Source of the DNA: Kiloniella laminariae | GTDB taxonomy: Bacteria; Pseudomonadota; Alphaproteobacteria; Kiloniellales; Kiloniellaceae | Direction of reading: 5' to 3' | Assembly (NCBI RefSeq): GCF_027214005.1 | Contig: NZ_JAPWGY010000004.1 | Span: 186,001-250,000, forward strand | Length of the DNA: 64,000 bases | Shown here: positions 27,794 to 36,349 of the stretch, piece by piece | How the letters are laid out: each line of letters begins with the position of its first letter | How positions within the stretch are numbered: the first letter of the stretch is position 1 | Notes under the pieces: model-generated | Seen by the model: only the letters and a program-made list of their open reading frames with translations | Told to the model about the DNA's origin: nothing | The model's database searches: none | Program-made: the position numbers and the translations under genes

Positions 27794-28897
27794 ATGTCGG
27801 AAGCCCTGAAGAAAACACCTCTCTATGATTTGCACGTAGAACTGGGCGCCAAGATGGTTCCTTTCGCAGGTTATTCCATGCCTGTGCAGTACCCTGCGGG
27901 CATTATGGCCGAACACAAGCACACGCGTGCTGCAGCGGCAATTTTTGATGTTTCACATATGGGCATCGTTCGCCTGATGGGCGAAAAGGCGATCCCGGCG
28001 CTGGAAAGTCTTTTGCCGGCAGATCTTGAGAATCTCGCAGACAATTCCATTCGTTACAGCTTTTTCACCAATGAAACAGGTGGGATTCTGGATGATCTGA
28101 TGATCACCAAAATTCCTGGCGGTCTTAGTCTTGTGATCAATGCTGCCTGTAAAGACGCTGATGTGGCGCATATTAAAGCCAAGATCGGTGACCAGGTTGA
28201 GGTTGAGGTCGAGTATGACAACGCGCTTATCGCCCTGCAGGGGCCAAAGGCAGCCGAAGTTCTTGCCCGGTTCGCCCCAGCTTGTCTCGACATGAAATTT
28301 ATAACCTTTCAGCAGCTTGAAATTGATGGTGTGAGCTGTCAGGTCAGCCGTTCCGGTTATACCGGGGAAGATGGCTATGAAATTGCCATTCCTGCCGCCA
28401 AGGCTGAACAGTTGGTCCGTCGCCTGCTGGAAGAGGCCGAAGTGGAAGTTTCTGGATTGGGCGCACGTGATTCCTTGCGTATGGAAGCAGGGCTTTGTCT
28501 CTATGGCAATGATATTGACAGCACGACCACCCCGATTGAAGCCGGACTGCTCTGGGCGATCCAGAAACGCCGTCGGAATGAAGGCGGCTTCCCCGGCGCT
28601 GATGTTATCCTTAAGCAGATTGCGGATGGTGCCCCTCGTCGTCTGGTTGGAATCTTGCCTGAAGGCCGCGCGCCGTTGCGTCCTGGTGTCGAGATCGCCA
28701 ATGACAAGGGAGAAGTTGTCGGCACTGTGACCAGTGGTGGTTTTGGACCAAGTGTGGGTGGCCCCATTGCGATTGCCTATGTGGCTGCAGAAAACAAAGA
28801 GCCGGGGACAATCTTGAACGCCCTGGTTCGTGGCAAGGAGCTGCCCTGCAAAGTCGTTAAAATGCCATTCGAACAAAAAAGTTACTACCGGGGATAA
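27794..28897 (+). CDS. gcvT: Glycine cleavage system aminomethyltransferase (T protein)
   Basis: Transfers the methylene group from the H protein to tetrahydrofolate and releases ammonia. The 367-residue protein begins LKKTPLYDLHVELGAKMVPFAGY, with VSHMG and ALQGPKA motifs, the RSGYTGEDGYEIA segment and LRMEAGLCLYGNDID of the folate-binding region. The ATG follows GGAG at 27783. It is the first gene of gcvTHP and lies directly behind the tandem glycine riboswitch. Confidence 0.97.
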   Translation: MSEALKKTPLYDLHVELGAKMVPFAGYSMPVQYPAGIMAEHKHTRAAAAIFDVSHMGIVRLMGEKAIPALESLLPADLENLADNSIRYSFFTNETGGILDDLMITKIPGGLSLVINAACKDADVAHIKAKIGDQVEVEVEYDNALIALQGPKAAEVLARFAPACLDMKFITFQQLEIDGVSCQVSRSGYTGEDGYEIAIPAAKAEQLVRRLLEEAEVEVSGLGARDSLRMEAGLCLYGNDIDSTTTPIEAGLLWAIQKRRRNEGGFPGADVILKQIADGAPRRLVGILPEGRAPLRPGVEIANDKGEVVGTVTSGGFGPSVGGPIAIAYVAAENKEPGTILNALVRGKELPCKVVKMPFEQKSYYRG

Positions 28898-28966
28898 TCT
28901 CCGCAATACAGGGCAACGTCCCAATAATGAACCCTAGAAAAAGAACGTGATTAAAGGATCAGGATT

Positions 28967-29341
28967 ATGAGCGAACTGAAATTCAGCGAAGAGCACGAGT
29001 GGATTCTTGTCGAAGGTGATATCGGAACCGTTGGGATTACCGAATTCGCACAGGAGCAGCTGGGTGATGTGGTGTTCGTGGAAGTTCCCGAAGAAGGTAA
29101 GGAACTGGAAAAAGGTGGCGAAGCAGCTGTTGTTGAATCCGTTAAGGCTGCCAGTGAAGTCTATGCCATCTGTGATGGTGAAGTGGTTGAAGGAAACGAG
29201 GCGTTGGCCGATGAGCCAAGCCTTGTGAACTCTGATCCGATGGGCAAGGGCTGGTTCTACAAAGCCAAGATCTCTGATCCGTCCCAGCTGGATGATCTGA
29301 TGGATGCAGCTGCATACAAGGCCTTTGTCGAAGGTCTCTAA
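28967..29341 (+). CDS. gcvH: Glycine cleavage system H protein
   Basis: Lipoylated carrier that shuttles the aminomethyl intermediate between P, T and L proteins. The 124-residue sequence has the lipoylation lysine at residue 60 in [13 protein letters not shown] and the typical [22 protein letters not shown] start. It is 69 bp after gcvT and 81 bp before gcvP. Confidence 0.97.
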   Translation: MSELKFSEEHEWILVEGDIGTVGITEFAQEQLGDVVFVEVPEEGKELEKGGEAAVVESVKAASEVYAICDGEVVEGNEALADEPSLVNSDPMGKGWFYKAKISDPSQLDDLMDAAAYKAFVEGL

Positions 29342-29422
29342 GCGATTCAGCCTTGCTTTAGCGTTAAATGTTCCAGCCCTTTAAACCGGGCTGGAACGGT
29401 CATCATCTGATGAGGAAACTCC

Positions 29423-32311
29423 ATGTCTGATACAAAATTGTCTCTACAGGACCTTGAGCAAAAAACAGACTTCATTCGCCGCCATATCGGCCCGCGAGAA
29501 GCTGAAATGACAGAGATGCTGTCACTGCTCGGTCTTGAATCCCTGGATGATCTGTCTGAAAAAACAGTTCCTAAATCCATCCGCGAGACAGATCCGCTTG
29601 CTCTGGCCGAAAGCCGGACCGAGAGCGATGTTCTGGCTTATGCGCGCTCTGTCGCAAAAAAGAACAAGGTTTTCAAATCCTACATCGGCATGGGTTATTA
29701 CGGCACGAAAGTGCCAAGTGTGATCCTGCGGAACGTTCTTGAAAATCCAGGCTGGTACACGGCCTATACACCTTATCAGGCTGAGATTTCACAGGGTCGC
29801 CTGGAGGCGATCCTCAATTACCAGACGATGATTTCCGATCTGACCGGCATGGAGATGGCGAACTCTTCTATGCTCGACGAAGGAACCGCCGCAGCCGAGG
29901 CGATGACATTCTGTCGCCGGGTCGCCAAGAGCAAGGCTGAAGTCTTCTTTGTTGATCAGGATCTCCTGCCACAAAGCATTGATGTGATCAAAACCCGGGC
30001 AGAGGCACTGGACTATGAAATCCAGATTGGTGACCCTCGCAAGGATCTTGATCCATCAAAGGTTTATGGGGCGCTGTTCCAGTATCCGGGCACTTCTGGT
30101 CGTATTGATGACTACAGTGACCTGATTGCCGCGGTTCAGGAGCATAAAGGTCTCGCTGGTCTTGCCGCTGATATTCTGGCCCTGACACTGTTGAAAAGCC
30201 CTGGTGAGCTTGGGGCTGACTTTGCTCTGGGGTCCGCCCAGCGTTTTGGTGTTCCCATGGGATTTGGCGGACCACACGCTGGTTACTTCGCGACAAAGGA
30301 TGCCTACAAACGTTCTATCCCGGCCCGTCTGGTCGGGATGTCTGTGGATGCACACGGAGCCCCTGCCTTGCGCATGGCTCTACAGACACGGGAACAGCAC
30401 ATCCGACGCGAGAAAGCCAACAGTAACATCTGCACCGCGCAAGCGCTTCTGGCGAATATGGCCGGGTTCTATGCCACCTATCATGGACCAAAGGGACTGA
30501 AGCTGATTGCGCGCCGTGTGGCCCGGCTGACGTCTATTCTTGCTGCGGGCCTGAAAGCCGGTGGTGTTGATGTCGTCCACAGCGCTTTCTTTGACACGCT
30601 GACGATCAAGGTACCGGGTAAGGCCAAGGATATCGCCGCCAAAGCACGCAAAGAAGAAATGAACCTGCGTCTGGTGGATGGTGATACGCTGGGGATTTCT
30701 CTGGATGAAACAACCTTGCGCGAAGATATCGCAACGCTCTGGGCTGTTTTTGGTGTTTCTGGGCAGTCTGTCGATAAACTGGACCAGTCTGTGGACAGCA
30801 ACCTGCCAGAAGGTCTTGCGCGCCAAACCAGTTTCCTGACCCATCCGGTGTTCAACAGCTATCATTCCGAAACAGAGATGATGCGTTATCTGCGCAAGCT
30901 TTCTGACAAGGATATTGGTCTGGATCGTGCGATGATTCCTTTGGGATCCTGTACGATGAAGCTCAACGCAGCCACCGAGATGATCCCGGTAACCTGGCCT
31001 GAGTTTTCAAATATTCATCCCTTTGTTCCACTGGATCAGGCCGAAGGTTATATCGAGTTGATCAAAGATCTCGAGGCCATGCTGGTTGAGATCACAGGTT
31101 ATGATGCCATTTCCCTGCAGCCTAATTCGGGCTCCCAAGGGGAATATGCCGGCCTTCTTGCCATCCGTAAATATCATGAAAGCCGGGGGGATATGGAGCG
31201 GGATATCTGTCTGATCCCTGCTTCAGCTCATGGCACCAACCCGGCCTCTGCTGCCTTGGCTGGTATGAAGGTTGTCGTGGTTAACTGTGACGAAGAAGGC
31301 TATGTCGATAACGAAGATCTGCGCCTGAAAGCCGAAAAGCATAAAGACAATCTTGCCGCGGTGATGATTACCTATCCTTCGACCCACGGTGTGTTCGAAG
31401 AAGAAGTTCGTACAACCTGCAAAATTGTTCATGATTTTGGTGGTCAGGTCTATATTGACGGCGCAAACATGAACGCCATGGTCGGTCTGGCAAAGCCAGG
31501 CAAGTTTGGTGGCGATGTTTCACACCTCAACCTGCACAAGACCTTCTGCATTCCGCACGGCGGCGGCGGCCCGGGTGTTGGACCAATCGGTGTTGGTAAA
31601 CACCTCGCGCCTTTCCTGCCAAATCATTCGGTGGTTGCCGAGGCTGGCCCAGTAACGGGGCAGGGGGCGATTACTTCGGCTCCCTGGGGTTCTGCCAGTA
31701 TTCTTCCGATTACCTGGGTCTATCTGAAGCTGATGGGGGCTGAAGGCTTGCGCAAGGCAACACAGGCCGCAATCCTCAACGCCAACTATCTGGCGAAGCG
31801 GTTGTCTGATCACTATCCGATCCTCTACGCCTCGCGTAACGGGATGGTGGCGCATGAATGTATTGTTGATGTCCGCCCGCTGAAAGAGACTGCCGGGATC
31901 ACGGTAGATGATATTGCCAAACGTCTGATTGACTATGGCTTCCATGCACCAACGATGTCGTTCCCGGTTGCCGGAACCCTGATGATCGAGCCGACGGAAT
32001 CAGAGTCCAAATACGAGGTGGATCGTCTGGCGGATGCTCTGATTTCCATCCGTAAGGAAATCGCCCGTGTCGAGCGTGGCGAACTGCCAGGTGATGACAA
32101 TATGCTGTGCAATGCACCTCATACTGCAGCTTCACTTCTGGCAGAAGAATGGAAACACCCCTATAGCCGTGATGAAGCGGCCTATCCGGTAGAAAATCTG
32201 CGGGATGGAAAATATTGGGCACCAGTTGGGCGGGTAGATAACGTCTATGGTGACCGGAATCTTGTTTGCTCTTGTCCTTCGATCGAGAGCTATCGGGATG
32301 CGGCCGAATAG
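29423..32311 (+). CDS. gcvP: Glycine dehydrogenase (decarboxylating), P protein
   Basis: PLP enzyme that decarboxylates glycine and loads the aminomethyl group onto GcvH. It is the single-chain form of 962 residues, not split into two subunits. The PLP lysine is residue 706 in [18 protein letters not shown]. Other family stretches are [33 protein letters not shown] and [16 protein letters not shown]. The ATG at 29423 follows GAGGAAACTCC. A candidate 6S RNA gene begins just after its stop. Confidence 0.97.
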   Translation: MSDTKLSLQDLEQKTDFIRRHIGPREAEMTEMLSLLGLESLDDLSEKTVPKSIRETDPLALAESRTESDVLAYARSVAKKNKVFKSYIGMGYYGTKVPSVILRNVLENPGWYTAYTPYQAEISQGRLEAILNYQTMISDLTGMEMANSSMLDEGTAAAEAMTFCRRVAKSKAEVFFVDQDLLPQSIDVIKTRAEALDYEIQIGDPRKDLDPSKVYGALFQYPGTSGRIDDYSDLIAAVQEHKGLAGLAADILALTLLKSPGELGADFALGSAQRFGVPMGFGGPHAGYFATKDAYKRSIPARLVGMSVDAHGAPALRMALQTREQHIRREKANSNICTAQALLANMAGFYATYHGPKGLKLIARRVARLTSILAAGLKAGGVDVVHSAFFDTLTIKVPGKAKDIAAKARKEEMNLRLVDGDTLGISLDETTLREDIATLWAVFGVSGQSVDKLDQSVDSNLPEGLARQTSFLTHPVFNSYHSETEMMRYLRKLSDKDIGLDRAMIPLGSCTMKLNAATEMIPVTWPEFSNIHPFVPLDQAEGYIELIKDLEAMLVEITGYDAISLQPNSGSQGEYAGLLAIRKYHESRGDMERDICLIPASAHGTNPASAALAGMKVVVVNCDEEGYVDNEDLRLKAEKHKDNLAAVMITYPSTHGVFEEEVRTTCKIVHDFGGQVYIDGANMNAMVGLAKPGKFGGDVSHLNLHKTFCIPHGGGGPGVGPIGVGKHLAPFLPNHSVVAEAGPVTGQGAITSAPWGSASILPITWVYLKLMGAEGLRKATQAAILNANYLAKRLSDHYPILYASRNGMVAHECIVDVRPLKETAGITVDDIAKRLIDYGFHAPTMSFPVAGTLMIEPTESESKYEVDRLADALISIRKEIARVERGELPGDDNMLCNAPHTAASLLAEEWKHPYSRDEAAYPVENLRDGKYWAPVGRVDNVYGDRNLVCSCPSIESYRDAAE

Positions 32312-32324
32312 GTCGCTGAAACGG

Positions 32325-32460
32325 AGAGAGCAGATGGGACCAAAAGCTGGGAGTTCCACATATCTGATCCCTCCGTCCTCATAGGGTGTGTATGTCGGGC
32401 AAGGGACGGTTCGACACACTTGGAACGGGGCCGCACCCTGTTCCCGCCCATTGCTGGGAC
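32325..32460 (+). ncRNA. ssrS: Candidate 6S RNA
   Basis: Non-coding region with 6S-like architecture. A closing stem pairs 32329-32338 (AGCAGATGGG) with 32447-32455 (CCCATTGCT), one base bulged. A terminal stem pairs CCGTCC at 32373-32378 with GGACGG at 32404-32409. Between them is a large open bubble whose 3' side has CGACACACTTGGAAC leading into a small hairpin GGAACGGGG/CCCTGTTCC (32422-32444), as in E. coli 6S where GACACA precedes a short hairpin. A strong terminator follows. The 6S RNA binds RNA polymerase holoenzyme. Exact ends are not known, and identity is inferred from structure and the short conserved stretch. Confidence 0.6.
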
Positions 32461-32461
32461 T

Positions 32462-32495
32462 GGAGTCCGCGTTACAAGCGCGGACTCCTTTTTTT
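32462..32495 (+). terminator. Strong rho-independent terminator
   Basis: Perfect 10-bp stem GGAGTCCGCG/CGCGGACTCC with a 7-nt loop, followed by seven T. It would end the candidate 6S RNA or any gcv read-through. Confidence 0.9.
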
Positions 32496-32660
32496 ATTTT
32501 ATTGGCATCAAGAAGTCTATTGCTGATCTATGGCACAGGAGTAGGATGTCGCAAACTTCCCTGGGTGTGCCGTAAAGTGTTAACCAGATGATGATAAACT
32601 GGCCTTGTTTAAATTCCGGGGTAAATCGGGTTTTCATCCTGTAGCGTGTTGGAGTGATCT

Positions 32661-33428
32661 ATGTGCCGTTGGCTTGCCTATTCTGGAGATGAGATTTTTC
32701 TGGAAGATCTTCTGTTCAAACCCGAACACTCTCTTGTCGAGCAATCGCAACATGCAACAGAAGCAAAGGTGGCCACCAATGGTGACGGGTTCGGGGTTGG
32801 CTGGTATGGCCAACAGGAAGAGCCCGGGCTCTATCGGGAAATCATGCCAGCCTGGAACGATTGCAATCTGAGACATCTGGCAAGACAGATCAAATCGTCA
32901 CATTTTTTTGCACATGTCCGGGCTTCGACGGGAACGGCGACGTCGCGTGCAAACTGCCACCCCTTTGCCTATGAAAACTGGATGGGGATGCATAATGGTC
33001 AGGTTGGGGGCTATGAACAGCTGCGCCGCCCTCTGGAAGCCCATATTTCTGATTGTCATTATCTCAACAGAATGGGAACAACAGACAGTGAGGCGCTTTT
33101 CTATATGCTCTTTTGCCTCGGCCTAGAGGAAAATCCGGTTAAGGCAATCTGCCGAATGGTTTCGACCGTTGAAACACTTCAGAAAGAAAAAGAGATCACC
33201 GCTCCCTTCCGCTGTACTATGGCTATTACCGACGGCAAGAGGCTTTTTAGCCTCAGGCATGCGAGCGACAGCTATGCGCCGTCTCTGTACTGGCAAAAGC
33301 AGGAAGGGCGTCTGGTGGTGGTTTCCGAGCCATTGAGCGTTGACCGAACAGGCTGGAACAAGGTGCCGGAATCTCATGTACTGATATCAGAAGGTTCTGA
33401 AGTGCTGGATATTGTTTCGATCCAGTGA
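32661..33428 (+). CDS. Class II glutamine amidotransferase (YafJ/EgtC-like)
   Basis: Ntn-hydrolase-type glutaminase domain protein of 255 residues. After Met removal, Cys2 becomes the N-terminal nucleophile (MCRWLAYSG). GWYGQQEEPGLYRE, FFAHVRASTGTATSRANCHPFAYENWMGMHNGQV are arranged as in the family, the latter supplying the oxyanion and substrate loops (NGQV, GTTDSEALF). The synthase partner domain is absent, so the in vivo acceptor is unknown; relatives include YafJ, Dug3 and EgtC. The terminator at 33516-33548 ends it and the convergent atp operon. Confidence 0.88.
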   Translation: MCRWLAYSGDEIFLEDLLFKPEHSLVEQSQHATEAKVATNGDGFGVGWYGQQEEPGLYREIMPAWNDCNLRHLARQIKSSHFFAHVRASTGTATSRANCHPFAYENWMGMHNGQVGGYEQLRRPLEAHISDCHYLNRMGTTDSEALFYMLFCLGLEENPVKAICRMVSTVETLQKEKEITAPFRCTMAITDGKRLFSLRHASDSYAPSLYWQKQEGRLVVVSEPLSVDRTGWNKVPESHVLISEGSEVLDIVSIQ

Positions 33429-33515
33429 GGGGGCAATTCTCCTGAAAGAGAGTCCTGGAGATAGAATTGTTTTGACCGGAGAAAGTTCCGTTGTTTCTTT
33501 GGTGGCGATACAAAC

Positions 33516-33548
33516 AAAAAAACCGGCTCACAAGAAGCCGGTTTTTTT
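33516..33548. terminator. Bidirectional terminator
   Basis: AAAAAAACCGGCT/AGCCGGTTTTTTT with a 7-nt loop between the convergent amidotransferase and atpF genes. The A- and T-runs on each side let it act on both strands. Confidence 0.9.
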
Positions 33549-33569
33549 GTTTTTGCTCTGGCTAACTGG

Positions 33570-34058
33570 TCAGTGAAACTTGCCGTCCAGTGCGCTGATG
33601 GAATCATCAAGGAGCGCCTTGGCTTTGGGTTTCGTGATACTGCTGCTCAGAATAGCTTTTGTTGCAGAAATCGCAACATCAACAGCCTGGTTCCGGACCT
33701 CGTTCAAGGCAGCAGCTTCTGCCTGATTGATTTTATCCATTGCCTGCTGTTCACGGCGTTTTAGTGACACTTCGAGTTCTTTGGCAGATTCTTCGCCGAC
33801 ACGGATGGCTTCAGCCTTCGCGTGTTCAACAATTTCCTCTGCTTCTTTCAAAGCATCCCGCTGCTTGCGTTTGTATTCTGCCAGTGTTTTCTGGGCTTCT
33901 TCCCGGAGGTTCTGGGCTTCTTCAAGAGTCTTGCGAATGGCTTCGCCACGGGCATCAAGACTTGCGAGTATGCCCTTGCCGCCTTTGGCAATGACGAGAA
34001 ACACAAAGATGAAGAAAGAAACGCCAACCCAGAAAGAAGGACTATGTAAGAATTCCAT
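33570..34058 (-). CDS. atpF: ATP synthase F0 subunit b
   Basis: Peripheral-stalk subunit linking F0 to F1. The 162 residues have one N-terminal transmembrane helix (about residues 8-25, SFWVGVSFFIFVFLVIAK) followed by a long charged helix rich in Ala, Glu and Lys. It is the last of the F0 genes and follows b' by two bases. The b/b' pair is typical of alphaproteobacteria. The F1 genes are not in this window. Confidence 0.94.
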   Translation of the reverse strand: MEFLHSPSFWVGVSFFIFVFLVIAKGGKGILASLDARGEAIRKTLEEAQNLREEAQKTLAEYKRKQRDALKEAEEIVEHAKAEAIRVGEESAKELEVSLKRREQQAMDKINQAEAAALNEVRNQAVDVAISATKAILSSSITKPKAKALLDDSISALDGKFH

Positions 34059-34060
34059 GA

Positions 34061-34552
34061 TTAGCCTCTGCCTCCCAGAACTTCGTCAACAGCTTTGCTG
34101 ACTTTGGCCTCGGTTACATCGGCACCCAGGAGTTTCCCGGCTGCGGCACTGGCAACTTCTGTGGCCACATCTTTGATATGGCTCAGGGCTTCAGTGCGAG
34201 CGACAGAGATTTTGTCCTCGGCAATCTGAACCTTCTCTTTAAGCTGGGCATCAAACTCAGCCTGGCGCTTGGCACCGGTGGCTGCGATCTTATCCGCAGA
34301 TTCCTTAAGAGCAGCAAGGGCAGAGGTCCGTGCATCAGCAATAGCTTTCTGATAGTCGGCTAGGACTTCTTCAGCTTCTTGCTTCAGGCGTTCTGCTTTT
34401 TCCAGATCACCGGAAACTCTGTTTTCACGCTCTTCCAGAATGGAGGCCAGTCTCGGCAATGCGAGCTTGGACAACAGAAAGTAAAGCACGCCGAAGGTAA
34501 TAATCAGCCAGAAAATCTGGCTTACCCACGTGGAAGGATCAAATTGTGGCAT
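34061..34552 (-). CDS. atpG: ATP synthase F0 subunit b'
   Basis: Second, non-identical stalk subunit of 163 residues (also written AtpF2 or AtpX). The N-terminus MPQFDPSTWVSQIFWLIITF leads into a single membrane helix and a long coiled-coil tail. LPRLASILEERENRVSGDL is the family-typical stretch after the helix. It sits between the c subunit and b genes, as in other alphaproteobacteria. Confidence 0.93.
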   Translation of the reverse strand: MPQFDPSTWVSQIFWLIITFGVLYFLLSKLALPRLASILEERENRVSGDLEKAERLKQEAEEVLADYQKAIADARTSALAALKESADKIAATGAKRQAEFDAQLKEKVQIAEDKISVARTEALSHIKDVATEVASAAAGKLLGADVTEAKVSKAVDEVLGGRG

Positions 34553-34669
34553 CGTGCTACGCGCCCTGTTCAGTTAACAAAGTCGGTCCAGATAAAAGTC
34601 TGATAGGCCGACACACTCAGATATCCCGGTTAGGGGTTCTGGCGATATCGGCCTAGAGAACTGTTCCGA

Positions 34670-34897
34670 TTAGGCTACGAACAGAAGGATCAGAGCAACC
34701 AGCAGGGAGAACAGTGCGATAGCTTCGGTAACAGCAAAGCCAATCCAGATGTTCGCGCCGATTTCGTCTTTAGACGCTGGGTTGCGAGCGATTGCCTGGA
34801 AATAACTTGACCAGACATTACCAACACCAACACCTGCACCAATCATTCCGAGAGTAGCCAGACCGGCACCAATCAGTTTTGCGGCTTCAGCTTCCAT
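34670..34897 (-). CDS. atpE: ATP synthase F0 subunit c
   Basis: Rotor-ring proteolipid of 75 residues forming a two-helix hairpin. The ion-binding carboxylate is Glu58 in GFAVTEAIALFS, and the polar loop is ARNPASKDEIGAN. The lack of the Gln/Ser/Thr sodium signature around it points to proton coupling. Confidence 0.97.
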   Translation of the reverse strand: MEAEAAKLIGAGLATLGMIGAGVGVGNVWSSYFQAIARNPASKDEIGANIWIGFAVTEAIALFSLLVALILLFVA

Positions 34898-34974
34898 ATT
34901 TCCAGCTCCTTTAACGCTGAACGTTAGATATATAACGTTAGATAGATAAGTAAGTTACGAGTACCTGATAAGTT

Positions 34975-35712
34975 CTAGTGCAGATGGATTGCATCGTGCA
35001 GATAGATACAAGTCAGGATGGTGAAAACATATGCTTGTAGTGCTCCGACCAAGAGTTCCAGAGCTTGAATGCTGACCAGAACAGGCAGAACAAAAACACC
35101 AAACAGACCAAGCATGACCACAAAGCCGCCAAGAACTTTTAACAGTACGTGGCCGACGACCATATTGGCAAAGAGACGAACAGACAGGCTGATCGGTCTT
35201 GAAAGATAGGAAACCAGTTCAATCGGAATCAGGATCACAGCTGTCCAGAGCGGGGCTCCATGCGGGAAAAACAGGCGCAGAAAGCCGGCACCATGCCGAA
35301 CGAAACCAATAACCGTAACTGCCAGAAAGATGATAATTGCCATGGCAAAGGTCACAGCAATGTGGCTGGTGAAGGTAAAGGTTCCTGGAACGAGACCGAT
35401 AATGTTTCCAAAAAGGATAAACATGAAAAGTGTAAAGACAAACGGGAAGTACTGACGACCCGCTGAACCCACATTGTCACGTAGTAGATTGGCTACCATT
35501 TCATAGCTCATCTCTGCCATGCTCTGCCACCGGCCTGGTACCAACGCCCGTCCACGGGTGGAATATACCAGGAATACGGTTATCAAAGCAGCTGACAACA
35601 CCATGAACAGGGCTGAATTGGTAAAGGAGATATCGTAACTACCCAACTTCAAAGCAACGATCGGATTTACCTCGAACTGCTGCATTGGGCTGTGTGAACC
35701 ACCTGATGCCAC
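34975..35712 (-). CDS. atpB: ATP synthase F0 subunit a
   Basis: Membrane stator subunit of 245 residues providing the proton half-channels. The essential Arg lies in the helix LSVRLFANMVVGHVLLKVL, and the C-terminal helix LELLVGALQAYVFTILTCIYLHDA is typical. The start MASGGSHSPMQQFEVNPIV is normal for alphaproteobacteria. It is 77 bp upstream of atpE. Confidence 0.96.
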   Translation of the reverse strand: MASGGSHSPMQQFEVNPIVALKLGSYDISFTNSALFMVLSAALITVFLVYSTRGRALVPGRWQSMAEMSYEMVANLLRDNVGSAGRQYFPFVFTLFMFILFGNIIGLVPGTFTFTSHIAVTFAMAIIIFLAVTVIGFVRHGAGFLRLFFPHGAPLWTAVILIPIELVSYLSRPISLSVRLFANMVVGHVLLKVLGGFVVMLGLFGVFVLPVLVSIQALELLVGALQAYVFTILTCIYLHDAIHLH

Positions 35713-35734
35713 GAGACTTCCCCTCTATTCTATT

Positions 35735-36079
35735 TCACTCTGCGTCATCTTCGCGGGTGTCGCGAAAACGCTTCTTGTTCTCTAACTGTTTAGCAACCCT
35801 GATCACATTGATAAAGGCCGCCCCGATACCCAGGAAGAAGAAAATGATCATCAACCAAGGTTTAGTCCCCAACCACAGATCGAGATAGTATCCAATCCCG
35901 AAGCCCATGATCAGAGCTGCAACTATTTCGACAGCGATACGAAATCCGACCGCCATCCCGCTTGCCATCTCAGCCTGGTTTCTGGATGCAGGTTTGTTAA
36001 CCTTTTCCTGACGCTCGCGAGCCGCGCGCAGTCTTGTATCCAGATCCGTCAACGACGAATTATCTTCAGGTTCCGGCAT
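35735..36079 (-). CDS. atpI: ATP synthase assembly protein AtpI
   Basis: Small membrane protein of 114 residues that precedes atpB in the operon and is thought to help c-ring assembly or magnesium handling. A polar, charged N-terminus (DTRLRAARERQEK) is followed by two membrane helices (about 47-70 and 76-100) and a charged C-terminus. The ATG at 36079 is preferred because GGGGG stands about eight bases upstream; the frame is open back to 36145 without such a signal. Confidence 0.9.
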   Translation of the reverse strand: MPEPEDNSSLTDLDTRLRAARERQEKVNKPASRNQAEMASGMAVGFRIAVEIVAALIMGFGIGYYLDLWLGTKPWLMIIFFFLGIGAAFINVIRVAKQLENKKRFRDTREDDAE

Positions 36080-36349
36080 ATTTTTACCCCCCCTGATGGC
36101 TACCAAAATGGCTGAGGCAGCAGCTATTAAACGCGGGCGCAACATACGTGTTGCCCGGTTGTTGTGTCAAGAACGAATCAGTCATGTTTCCGCCCTATTT
36201 CGTGGATGCAAGGCAACAGTTTTTTGGGGGAGCTGCTACAGAGGGTGTCGGTATTGGGATATTAAGGGGGGTAACAATATGAAATGTAATAAAAATACTA
36301 AAAAATAGACTTTCAGAAGAACAGGGGAATCCTTGATTTTGCCGTGAGT

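Noticed and set aside
27953-28924. 323-codon open frame on the minus strand across gcvT
   Set aside because: Antisense to the well-supported gcvT; no domain pattern.
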